DNA from: Nitrospirota bacterium
Lineage (GTDB): Bacteria > Nitrospirota_A > Leptospirillia > Leptospirillales > Leptospirillaceae
DNA: 7,150 bases
Assembly (NCBI GenBank): GCA_021838765.1
Contig: JAKCCY010000136.1
Location: forward strand, 1 to 7,150
Reading direction: 5' to 3'
Shown here: positions 1-5,885 of the stretch, piece after piece
Position numbering within the stretch: the first letter of the stretch is position 1
How the letters are laid out: each line of letters starts with the position of its first letter
Translations under genes and position numbers: made by a program
The notes under the pieces: generated by a model
Seen by the model: the letters and a program-made list of their open reading frames with translations, nothing else
The model's database searches: none
What the model was told of the DNA's origin: nothing

Positions 1-5
1 TGGAT

Positions 6-731
6 TTGAGCAACAAGGAGGAGCCTCTTCCTCCAGGTTCTTCTCTTTTTGAAATATTGCACCGTACAACTCTGGTTTTTCTCGAAGAAATGATGGACCA
101 GCTCGACCGATGGACTTACGAGCGTCGCTTCCATTCCTATCGAGTGAGTGTATTGGCCCTCGAGGTTGGGAAGAGGATGTCCCTGCCGAGCCATCGACTG
201 ATGACTCTCCGGGCAGGAGCGCTTCTTCACGATATCGGAAAAGTCAGGATCGATCAGGAAATCCTGAACAAGCCCGGCCCCCTTGATGTTGTGGAATGGA
301 AGGCCATGAAGGAGCACCCGGCCCATGGAAGCGCCATCCTTTCAAGGATCCCGACGCTTGCGTTTGCGAAGGATGTGGTTTATCAACATCATGAGAGATG
401 GAATGGAACCGGATATCCTCATGGGCTAAAAGAATCGGAGATCCTGATCGAGTCGCGCATCTTTGGAGTGGTTGACAGCTATGATGCGATGGTTTCAAGG
501 CGTTCTTACAATATTCCCCAATCTCACGGAGAAGCATTGGACGAGATTGGTCAAAATAAGAGGGTTCTGTTTGACCCGGATGTCGTGGATGCATTTCTGG
601 GGATTCCGAAAAGATTTTTCGAACAGCTCGAATCACTGCAGAGCCATACACGATTTATCCAGGACTCTTTTGATCCTCAAGAATACCTGGCGCTCCTGAT
701 TCCTTTGGGACAACACTCAGAAGAGAAATAG
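6..731 (+). CDS. HD-GYP domain protein, probable cyclic-di-GMP phosphodiesterase
   Basis: This 241-residue protein is mostly one HD-GYP domain, a family that hydrolyses c-di-GMP to pGpG or GMP at a di- or tri-metal centre in the cytoplasm. Visible ligand motifs in order are H43 (RFHSYRV), the HD pair H75-D76 in LLHDIGK, H104 in KEHP, H128-H129 in QHHERWNGTGYP with the GYP signature at 136-138, and D157 in VVDSYDAM. The family's FDP motif is at 189-191. All expected metal ligands appear present, so I expect it to be active. No receiver or membrane domain precedes the HD-GYP domain within the window. The assigned start is a TTG at base 6. There is no in-frame stop between it and the window edge, so the true start may lie upstream and an N-terminal domain could be cut off. 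The stop is 15 bases before a GGDEF gene, suggesting co-transcription and antagonistic control of c-di-GMP. Confidence 0.9.
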   Translation: MSNKEEPLPPGSSLFEILHRTTLVFLEEMMDQLDRWTYERRFHSYRVSVLALEVGKRMSLPSHRLMTLRAGALLHDIGKVRIDQEILNKPGPLDVVEWKAMKEHPAHGSAILSRIPTLAFAKDVVYQHHERWNGTGYPHGLKESEILIESRIFGVVDSYDAMVSRRSYNIPQSHGEALDEIGQNKRVLFDPDVVDAFLGIPKRFFEQLESLQSHTRFIQDSFDPQEYLALLIPLGQHSEEK

Positions 732-746
732 AAGCGGGGTCCTTTC

Positions 747-2465
747 ATGAAAGATCAGACGATTCGTGGTCGCCTCCAATTTCTTCTCCGTCGCCTTCGG
801 TTAGGGGCAGGGGCTTTTTTTATCCTCTGGGCTGGCTTCGTCCTTTTGTATGTCTTCACGGGACAAACCATCCTGAAAGAAGAAGATGAGATCCGGACCA
901 CTGAAAAGATTGAAAGTCGCTTCCTTTCTCTCCAGGAGCCGCTGATCGTTTATCTGGAAACACAAAGTCTCTCCCAGAAAATTCGTTTTGACACCATCCT
1001 GCAGTCAACCATCTCCAAGATGCCGGATTATTCCGCATTGTCGGGAGAAGCCCGTTCCCGATTGTTCGGGAAACGGGTCAAGGGGATGCTTTTTCAGGTA
1101 CAGGCGCTTGGAAACGCCCTGTTTGTCCCCGGGATTGATCAGCGTCAGCGCCAACAGCTGACGCTTTCCTTGACGAACCTGCTGTTTGAGACCGTCCATA
1201 ATGATATCCGTCCGTTTCTTGACCATCTGAGGTTGAAAGAACGACAGACCATACACCGGATCATTCTGGTGATCCTTTTCAACCTCCTCTTTTTTGTTTC
1301 CGAGCTGATCCTGTTTCTATGGCTTGAGGGGCTCCTGAAGGAGCTGATGGAGAATGCGGTTCTGAAACCCATTGAGAATCTTGCAATCTGGGCATGGTCT
1401 GTAGCCAAGGGAGAATCACCGGATTCCTCTTCGATCGAATCGGTTCCGAAGGATGCGGAAATGCGTGAATTGATCGAGTCGATCAATATGATGAAGGACT
1501 CTCTTGAACTGGCATTGGGGCAAACCAGAAGAAAGCTTCAGCACAACGAGTTGCTCTCGATGATCATTCAGGCGTCGGGATTCATGTCCAGGGAACAGGA
1601 TGTGATCGATGTTTCCCGGCAGGCGCTTGTGACGGTATTCGGCCATTCTCCCGTAGAAATCCATTTCAATCTGAGGAAAGAGAACGAGATCGATGAGTGC
1701 TGGGCGATCCGAAAGGGGGGGATGATCACAGATCAGGACTGGAATGGTCTGGTTCGATGCCATCAATGTGAGCATGCCCAGAAAGAGCGGACCTATCTGT
1801 GCGCACCGATCCTTTCAGCGGAGGAGACCCTGGGAACGATTACCCTGAGATCGGAAGCCGCAGTCGAATGGTCAGAAGAGGATCGCTCCTTTCTTCGGGA
1901 TGTTTCGGCTCATGTGGGGATGGCCCTTTCAAAGCTCAGGCTTTTGCACCGCCACAGGAATGAGGCGATCCTTGATCCCTTGACGGGATTATACAACAGG
2001 CGATATCTGGATGATTTCTTCCAAAGGGTAATGGCACTCATAAGACGCCATGGAAAGCATTACAGCTTTGTCATGCTCGACATTGACCACTTCAAGGAGA
2101 TTAATGATACCTATGGTCATGAAACAGGAGATCAGGTTCTGAGGGAGCTGGCGGGTATTATTCGGGGAAGCATGCGGCAGGGTGAGGATATGCCATCAAG
2201 GATCGGTGGAGAAGAATTTGCCCTGATTGTTCTTGGAGACAGGGAAGAAGCTCTTGTGGTGGCCGAGAAGATTCGCAAGAAGGTCCTGGACAACTGGTCT
2301 CCTCCCCGGGATCTTCGGGTCACCATATCGGCGGGGATTTCGGAGTTGACTCCCGACTGCGTTTTGGCAACTGTGATGAAAGAGGCGGATGAGGCTCTTT
2401 ACCAGGCGAAGAAAGAGGGCCGGAACAGGACGATCCTTTCCGGCGAGGGAAAAAGCCTTTCCTGA
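747..2465 (+). CDS. Membrane-bound GAF-GGDEF diguanylate cyclase
   Basis: This 572-residue protein is a predicted diguanylate cyclase, making c-di-GMP from two GTP. The order is: short basic N-terminus, membrane segment about 20-40, extracytoplasmic sensor region about 41-169, second membrane segment about 171-194, HAMP-like linker about 195-258, GAF domain about 265-398, and GGDEF domain about 405-567. The GGDEF domain opens with DPLTGLYNRRYL (410-421), has the metal-binding D445 in MLDIDHFKEIND, and carries the active-site variant GGEEF at 487-491, which is compatible with catalysis. The inhibitory RxxD I-site appears lost: the four residues ending five before GGEEF are QGED, so feedback inhibition may be weak. 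The GAF domain has clustered cysteines C318, C338, C341 and C352. The ATG at 747 has only a weak GCGGGG Shine-Dalgarno-like stretch. The gene is probably translated from the same mRNA as the preceding HD-GYP gene. Confidence 0.93.
   Translation: MKDQTIRGRLQFLLRRLRLGAGAFFILWAGFVLLYVFTGQTILKEEDEIRTTEKIESRFLSLQEPLIVYLETQSLSQKIRFDTILQSTISKMPDYSALSGEARSRLFGKRVKGMLFQVQALGNALFVPGIDQRQRQQLTLSLTNLLFETVHNDIRPFLDHLRLKERQTIHRIILVILFNLLFFVSELILFLWLEGLLKELMENAVLKPIENLAIWAWSVAKGESPDSSSIESVPKDAEMRELIESINMMKDSLELALGQTRRKLQHNELLSMIIQASGFMSREQDVIDVSRQALVTVFGHSPVEIHFNLRKENEIDECWAIRKGGMITDQDWNGLVRCHQCEHAQKERTYLCAPILSAEETLGTITLRSEAAVEWSEEDRSFLRDVSAHVGMALSKLRLLHRHRNEAILDPLTGLYNRRYLDDFFQRVMALIRRHGKHYSFVMLDIDHFKEINDTYGHETGDQVLRELAGIIRGSMRQGEDMPSRIGGEEFALIVLGDREEALVVAEKIRKKVLDNWSPPRDLRVTISAGISELTPDCVLATVMKEADEALYQAKKEGRNRTILSGEGKSLS
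2408..2444 (-). terminator. Candidate terminator hairpin for the minus-strand gene, inside the 3' end of the cyclase gene
   Basis: Bases 2419-2444 form a strong stem. GCCGGAA pairs with TTCCGGC and AGGA pairs with TCCT, giving 11 base pairs with a single bulged base and a 3-base loop. Read on the minus strand, the stem is followed by a pyrimidine-rich tail (CCTCTTTCTTC). It lies about 35 bases past the stop of the minus-strand gene ending at 2479, where a terminator is expected. It is within the coding sequence of the convergent cyclase, and there is no matching T-tract on the plus strand. The stem is seen in the sequence; its role as a terminator is inferred. Confidence 0.4.
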
Positions 2466-2478
2466 AGACCTTTGATCG

Positions 2479-3831
2479 TTACCGGCCAATGGCAAGAATA
2501 TAGAGATGCCGATGACCAAACACGGTCAGCTTTTCTGGGTCTGCTGCCCAGAAACCGGGGACGGGCCGTGCATTGTCGGGCATTTGGGTTATGATGGCTT
2601 TTTTCATGAGAAGGGACGTGGGAAAGTCCCTTTCAAGCGGCCGCCTATGGGAGACAGCTTCTTCAAGATAGGCACGGTTGATTGTTGCAAGGCTCCAGTT
2701 CGAATTCCTTTTGAAATGAAGAAGAAAGGTTTCACTCGGTCCCCATAGGATGCCAGCGGATGGGAGTACCTCTGTGTCAACTTTGTGGCAGGGGGATATT
2801 TTCGATGAGAGATCTTGCGTCGGGACTTGGCAGACAACGGATGGATCCCCTGCAAAAAGTACTCCGGATAGTCCGATCGGCATCATTCCCATTGAAGTAT
2901 CGATAGCGAGACTGGTCCTTGCCATACGATTGCGGACGGTTTTTCCGTCAGGTCTCTCCCGCGTGAGAAGAAACAGTCTGCAGGACAGGCAATCCTTGTT
3001 ATCAATCTGGCTTTTACGGATTGCAGGGAGATTTTCGGGACCTTCCGGAGCTCCCTTTGTCAGGCTTTCCGTCAGGGCTTCCAGAGGAGAGGATGAAAGA
3101 ATGGTTCCCGGAGTCAAAAGGAGACTGTGGCCGTTAAGCACTTCTCCGTTGTTGAATGTGATCCAGAGCGTTTCGTTGGCCTTGTCGAGTTTGATCTCCC
3201 TGATGGGTGTCCTGCCGCTTTTTGGCATGAAGTCCGTATATCCTGTAATGTGACTTTGATCGAGGGACAGGTTCAGGACCCTGAGGATTGGTTCTCCTGA
3301 TGGGCTGAGTCCCGCCAGGTAGGCCAGACGGCTTCCAAGGGCCATCGAGCTGATTTTGGAAAGTGTTTCGGGTGATGGGATCGGAAGATTGATCCATTGC
3401 TCATGAAAAAAATGCTGTGACCCCATAGGATGGTCAAGTTTGAAAAGGTGGAGAACAGCTGGTCCATCCGGGTTAAAAAAGAGAAATTTTCGGCCATCTC
3501 TTGAGGCGAACAGAAAATGGTCGTCAAGATGAACACCCGGGGGAAGTGGAAGCGTTAACAGAGGTTTCTTATCTTTTGGAACGGGAACCATGAATGCAGA
3601 AAGTGAAATGACAAGGAACAGTCCAAAGACGATCTGGAATAAGCCACGGAATGAATCGATTGCGGTCGAATGTTTTCGGGTGATCCTGTCAAAGCCTACC
3701 GGGGGTCTCAAGCCTGTTTGTCTCCTGTCTAAAGAACCTTGCACTCTGAAAAGGTCCTCCTGGCCAAATAATGCCGGGAAAAAGCGGAAGGCGTTTTCAC
3801 CACTGGTCCTTGCGAAGGTCAAAATCCTCAT
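2479..3831 (-). CDS. Hypothetical membrane-anchored protein with a large beta-rich domain
   Basis: I do not recognise this 450-residue protein. Its first 60 or so residues are basic and polar. One hydrophobic segment follows at about 64-83 (FQIVFGLFLVISLSAF), then about 365 residues without another membrane segment. The arrangement suggests a single-pass inner-membrane protein with its C-terminal part in the periplasm. That part has recurring short beta-strand-plus-turn stretches such as FLFASRDGRKFLFFNPD, EPILRVLNLS, ETLWITFNNGEV and LYILAIGR, loosely like a beta-propeller, but I see no clear repeat. It contains a CLSC pair near residues 281-284 and further cysteines near 334 and 348. The start is uncertain. 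ATG 3831 (or TTG 3834) has no Shine-Dalgarno sequence, whereas GTG 3744 has AGGAGG 11 bases upstream. The opposite strand of this interval holds only short ORFs, so the minus strand is the coding one. It converges with the cyclase, 13 bases away. Confidence 0.72.
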   Translation of the reverse strand: MRILTFARTSGENAFRFFPALFGQEDLFRVQGSLDRRQTGLRPPVGFDRITRKHSTAIDSFRGLFQIVFGLFLVISLSAFMVPVPKDKKPLLTLPLPPGVHLDDHFLFASRDGRKFLFFNPDGPAVLHLFKLDHPMGSQHFFHEQWINLPIPSPETLSKISSMALGSRLAYLAGLSPSGEPILRVLNLSLDQSHITGYTDFMPKSGRTPIREIKLDKANETLWITFNNGEVLNGHSLLLTPGTILSSSPLEALTESLTKGAPEGPENLPAIRKSQIDNKDCLSCRLFLLTRERPDGKTVRNRMARTSLAIDTSMGMMPIGLSGVLFAGDPSVVCQVPTQDLSSKISPCHKVDTEVLPSAGILWGPSETFLLHFKRNSNWSLATINRAYLEEAVSHRRPLERDFPTSLLMKKAIITQMPDNARPVPGFWAADPEKLTVFGHRHLYILAIGR

Positions 3832-3843
3832 CAAGGATCAACC

Positions 3844-3871
3844 ATTATCACTCGACGGATCCATTCGCCAA
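3844..3871 (-). promoter_or_regulatory. Candidate sigma70-type promoter for the minus-strand hypothetical gene
   Basis: On the minus strand, TTGGCG (bases 3871-3866) is followed after 16 bases by GATAAT (3849-3844). These match the -35 and -10 consensus at 4 of 6 and 5 of 6 positions. Transcription would begin around 3837, only about 5 bases before ATG 3831, which would make the mRNA nearly leaderless if that start is used. If GTG 3744 is used, the leader would be about 90 bases. This is pattern matching only. Confidence 0.35.
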
Positions 3872-3917
3872 GCTGGCAACCGGAGTCCATTTCGACGTAT
3901 GCTTGTTTCATAAATCG

Positions 3918-3948
3918 TTGAATTCTTCAGGCGGGTGTAGTCTATCAT
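3918..3948 (+). promoter_or_regulatory. Weak candidate promoter for the aldehyde dehydrogenase gene
   Basis: TTGAAT at 3918-3923 and TATCAT at 3943-3948 resemble -35 and -10 boxes (4 of 6 and 5 of 6 matches). The 19-base spacer is longer than the preferred 17. The -10-like box is 65 bases before the likely start codon at 4014. The rest of the 182-base spacer between the divergent genes shows no clear operator or repeat. Confidence 0.22.
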
Positions 3949-4000
3949 AAACCTTCGCCCCCTTCGAGGAGTGGTTCAGATTGTTCAGGTCGAAAAGATC

Positions 4001-4007
4001 GGGGGAG
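4001..4007 (+). promoter_or_regulatory. Ribosome binding site that sets the aldehyde dehydrogenase start
   Basis: GGGGGAG at 4001-4007 lies 6 bases before ATG 4014 (9 before the second ATG at 4017). It supports starting at 4014 rather than at the in-frame TTG at 3981, which has no comparable site. Confidence 0.7.
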
Positions 4008-4013
4008 TTGCGG

Positions 4014-5492
4014 ATGATGTCAGTTTTGCCGGAAAAAAAAGAAGGCCATTTCCCCTATCTTTTATGGGGAAAATGGGAAAGCGGTCAGAAACAGGAGACC
4101 GGAGTCCCTTTTACGGAGATGATTCCGGGGCCGGAAGGCCGTAACCCATGGCAATATGCTCTTGGGGACAGAAAGACCATTGACCTTGTTTTGTCAGGTC
4201 TTTCGAATGCCTCCAGGGTCATGGGGGCGATGACCCGCCACCGTCGCTCTCTGATTCTTTCCGAAACAGCGAGACTTTTGGATGTCAACCGGGAAGCTCT
4301 TGCAAACCTTCTTGTCTGTGAAGTTGGAAAGCCGATTTCTGCCGCCCGCTTTGAGGTTGAACGCGCAGCCACGACGTTTCTCCTGGCATCGAGGTTGGCA
4401 ACGGATTTTGGCAGCCAGCTGATTCCGGGTGACATTGTGCCTCAGGGTGCACGGATGACCGGGATGGTTGAACGGGTTCCAATCGGTCCGGTTCTTGCCA
4501 TTACCCCCTACAACTTCCCGCTGAATCTTCTTGCCCACAAGGTCGCGCCCGCCCTTGCCTCGGGCTGTCCTGTCGTTGTAAAGCCCGCTCCAAAAGGGGC
4601 CCTTTCAGCGCTGGCGCTTGGGAAGATCCTCCTTTCGGCGGGACTTCCTCCGGAAGCACTTTCCATTGTTCCCTGTGATATCCCGGAAGTTCTTTTGATG
4701 GTTGATGCTCCGGAAATTCCGGTAATTTCTTTTACGGGCTCAGCGGAGGTCGGTTGGTCTTTGCGGGATCGTGTCCCGAGAAAGCAGGTTCTTCTCGAAT
4801 TGGGTGGCAATGCGGCGGTTGTGATTTTGAAGGATGCGATCGAAGAAGGTCTTGTGGACCGTCTGATGACCGGGGCATTTGCCTATTCCGGTCAGATCTG
4901 TATCTCCATTCAGCGCATTTTGGTCGACCGTTCACGATATGACCGTTTCCTTGAAACGTTTGTGGAGAGGGTTCGTAAAATGGGGAATGAAGGGGGGATA
5001 GGAGACCCTGCTTCGTCTTCGACTCTGATGGGTTCACTGATTTCAGAGACTCATGCCACGCGAGTTCATGAAAAGGTCTTGTCTGCCATTTCTCGGGGAG
5101 CGGTTTCTTCTCTTCCTGTAAAACGGCTGGGAGCCATGTTGCATCCTGTTATCCTGAGTGGGACAGATGCGGATGATCCCATTGAACAGGAAGAAGTCTT
5201 TGGACCGGTTGTTACCGTGAATCCCTTCGATTCTCCCGCTGAGGCGGTGAAAAGGGTCAATGGCTCACGATTCGGGATACAGGCTTCGATCATGACCGGC
5301 TCGCTCGAGACAGGAATCCTGATGGCCGGGGAGCTTGAGATGGGAGGTGTCCTTGTGAATGAAATCCCGACATTCCGGCTCGATCACTGGCCTTATGGAG
5401 GCGTGAAAGAGTCGGGCAAGGGGTGGGAGGGGGTTGCCTACGCGATGGAAGAGATGACTCGGCCAAGGCTATTGGCTTACCGTCTCCACTGA
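4014..5492 (+). CDS. NAD(P)-dependent aldehyde dehydrogenase (ALDH superfamily)
   Basis: This 492-residue protein has the usual full length of the ALDH superfamily, cytosolic enzymes that oxidise an aldehyde to a carboxylate (or to an acyl product) with NAD(P). Numbered from ATG 4014, the motifs are TPYNFP with N167, the cofactor-binding lysine K190 in VVVKPAP, FTGSAEVG from 240, the general base E262 in LELGGN, the nucleophile C296 in GQICIS, E394 in EEVFGP, and the C-terminal PYGGVKESGKG from 460. All catalytic residues are present. The FPLNLLAHKVAPALASGCPVV and SGQICISIQRILV stretches resemble the non-acylating ALDHs related to lactaldehyde or phosphonoacetaldehyde dehydrogenases. The substrate cannot be decided from sequence alone, and neither neighbour suggests a pathway. 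The gene is probably monocistronic: it is divergent from the gene upstream and convergent with the zinc-ribbon gene downstream. A longer start at TTG 3981 would add 11 residues. Confidence 0.93.
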   Translation: MMSVLPEKKEGHFPYLLWGKWESGQKQETGVPFTEMIPGPEGRNPWQYALGDRKTIDLVLSGLSNASRVMGAMTRHRRSLILSETARLLDVNREALANLLVCEVGKPISAARFEVERAATTFLLASRLATDFGSQLIPGDIVPQGARMTGMVERVPIGPVLAITPYNFPLNLLAHKVAPALASGCPVVVKPAPKGALSALALGKILLSAGLPPEALSIVPCDIPEVLLMVDAPEIPVISFTGSAEVGWSLRDRVPRKQVLLELGGNAAVVILKDAIEEGLVDRLMTGAFAYSGQICISIQRILVDRSRYDRFLETFVERVRKMGNEGGIGDPASSSTLMGSLISETHATRVHEKVLSAISRGAVSSLPVKRLGAMLHPVILSGTDADDPIEQEEVFGPVVTVNPFDSPAEAVKRVNGSRFGIQASIMTGSLETGILMAGELEMGGVLVNEIPTFRLDHWPYGGVKESGKGWEGVAYAMEEMTRPRLLAYRLH

Positions 5493-5522
5493 CATTTGGG
5501 AATCGGACGTTATTTGGGTAGA

Positions 5523-5550
5523 AGGGTTTAGTCGATGTGGTCTGAACCCT
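5523..5550 (+). terminator. Candidate 3' hairpin after the aldehyde dehydrogenase gene
   Basis: AGGGTTTAG (5523-5531) can pair with CTGAACCCT (5542-5550), giving 9 pairs including one G-U in plus-strand RNA, with a 10-base loop. It begins 31 bases after the dehydrogenase stop and overlaps the end of the convergent zinc-ribbon gene. No T-run follows, so it is not a classical intrinsic terminator and may instead protect or define the 3' end. The minus-strand transcript would have a C-A mismatch at the same place, so the hairpin favours plus-strand RNA. Confidence 0.3.
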
Positions 5551-5722
5551 GAAAATCGTCCCGGGCAATTTCTTCCCGGCAGCTTCGGCAGATCATGACA
5601 CCGTCGGACCGGTCCGAGAGGATGATCTGGGGTGCGTCGCAGAGTTCGCATTCGACGATGATGGTGGATTGGAACTGGTGTAAAACCGGAATGGCCTGAT
5701 TGGTTGATGTATTTTCTGACAT
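5528..5722 (-). CDS. Small protein with two CxxC knuckles, probable zinc ribbon
   Basis: This 64-residue protein carries CELC (25-28) and CRSC (45-48), separated by 16 residues, the typical layout of a four-cysteine zinc ribbon. Between them the sequence is short and beta-prone (APQIILSDRSDGVMI). The tail is acidic (EEIARDDFQGSDHID). There is no signal peptide or membrane segment, so it should be cytoplasmic. I do not recognise a specific family. Such small zinc ribbons often bind nucleic acid or another protein, but no function is claimed. The start at ATG 5722 is supported by AAGGAG six bases upstream. A longer reading from ATG 5782 lacks such a site. The gene converges with the aldehyde dehydrogenase (35-base gap) and diverges from the outer-membrane protein gene. 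Confidence 0.75.
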   Translation of the reverse strand: MSENTSTNQAIPVLHQFQSTIIVECELCDAPQIILSDRSDGVMICRSCREEIARDDFQGSDHID

Positions 5723-5728
5723 TGTGTT

Positions 5729-5754
5729 CTCCTTGAACTGCGGACTATCCGCAG
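5729..5754 (-). promoter_or_regulatory. Shine-Dalgarno sequence with a perfect hairpin immediately upstream (zinc-ribbon gene leader)
   Basis: On the minus strand AAGGAG (bases 5734-5729) sits six bases before ATG 5722. Three bases further upstream is a perfect inverted repeat, CTGCGGA and TCCGCAG (5738-5754), with a 3-base loop. It could be an RNA stem in the leader, controlling or stabilising translation, or a short operator for a DNA-binding protein. The repeat and its position are seen directly; the role is inferred. Confidence 0.5.
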
Positions 5755-5773
5755 GATGATTTTTCCCGTCTTC

Positions 5774-5827
5774 TGTCAACATTAGATTGTCACACCATTA
5801 TGACCTGATAATCAAGATCAGATGACA
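5774..5827 (+). promoter_or_regulatory. Divergent promoter region with short repeated motifs
   Basis: This AT-rich part of the spacer should carry promoters for both divergent genes. TGTCA occurs at 5774-5778 and 5788-5792, and its complement TGACA at 5823-5827. A 9-base palindrome TGATAATCA lies at 5806-5814, within a wider CTGAT/ATCAG inverted repeat (5805-5821). TTGTCA (5787-5792) and TAATCA (5809-5814) are spaced 16 bases apart, but the -10 match is poor. On the minus strand a perfect TTGACA (5779-5774) has no good -10 box at normal spacing. No promoter is certain. Confidence 0.25.
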
Positions 5828-5866
5828 AAATGTGAAAGGTCGTTCTTTTTTAAGTCCTTTCCGGCT

Positions 5867-5879
5867 CCTCCGATGGAGG
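5867..5879 (+). promoter_or_regulatory. Shine-Dalgarno sequence embedded in a small hairpin (outer-membrane protein gene)
   Basis: GGAGG at 5875-5879 is a strong Shine-Dalgarno sequence, six bases before GTG 5886. The preceding CCTCC (5867-5871) is its exact complement, separated by the three bases GAT, so the mRNA could fold to hide the ribosome site. The site favours GTG 5886 as the start over the upstream GTG 5832. Confidence 0.5.
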
Positions 5880-5885
5880 CAAGTG

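Noticed and set aside
15..21. AAGGAGG near the left edge as a Shine-Dalgarno sequence
   Set aside because: No start codon follows at usable spacing. The bases simply encode Asn-Lys-Glu-Glu of the HD-GYP protein.
1339..1371. HAMP-like linker after the second membrane segment as a separate, confidently assigned domain
   Set aside because: Only a Pro-containing LKPIENL stretch and likely helices support it. It is mentioned as HAMP-like within the cyclase rather than called separately.
2506..3253. Plus-strand ORFs of 80 and 167 residues opposite the hypothetical membrane protein gene
   Set aside because: They are much shorter than the 450-residue minus-strand frame, have no recognisable motifs, and are best explained as shadows of it.
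3590..3913. Plus-strand ORF of 107 residues overlapping the start region of the hypothetical gene
   Set aside because: There is no clear ribosome site or motif, and it mostly covers the antisense of the membrane segment and N-terminus of the minus-strand protein.
3981..4013. TTG 3981 as the start of the aldehyde dehydrogenase
   Set aside because: It lacks a ribosome site, while ATG 4014 has GGGGGAG at 6 bases. The extra 11 residues are not part of the ALDH fold.
5723..5782. Longer start (ATG 5782) for the zinc-ribbon gene
   Set aside because: It has no Shine-Dalgarno sequence, and the added 20 residues would run through the hairpin and the strong AAGGAG site that serves ATG 5722.
5832..5885. 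GTG 5832 as the start of the outer-membrane protein
   Set aside because: It has no clear ribosome site and would place 18 extra basic residues before an already complete signal peptide. GTG 5886 is better supported, though 5832 is not excluded.
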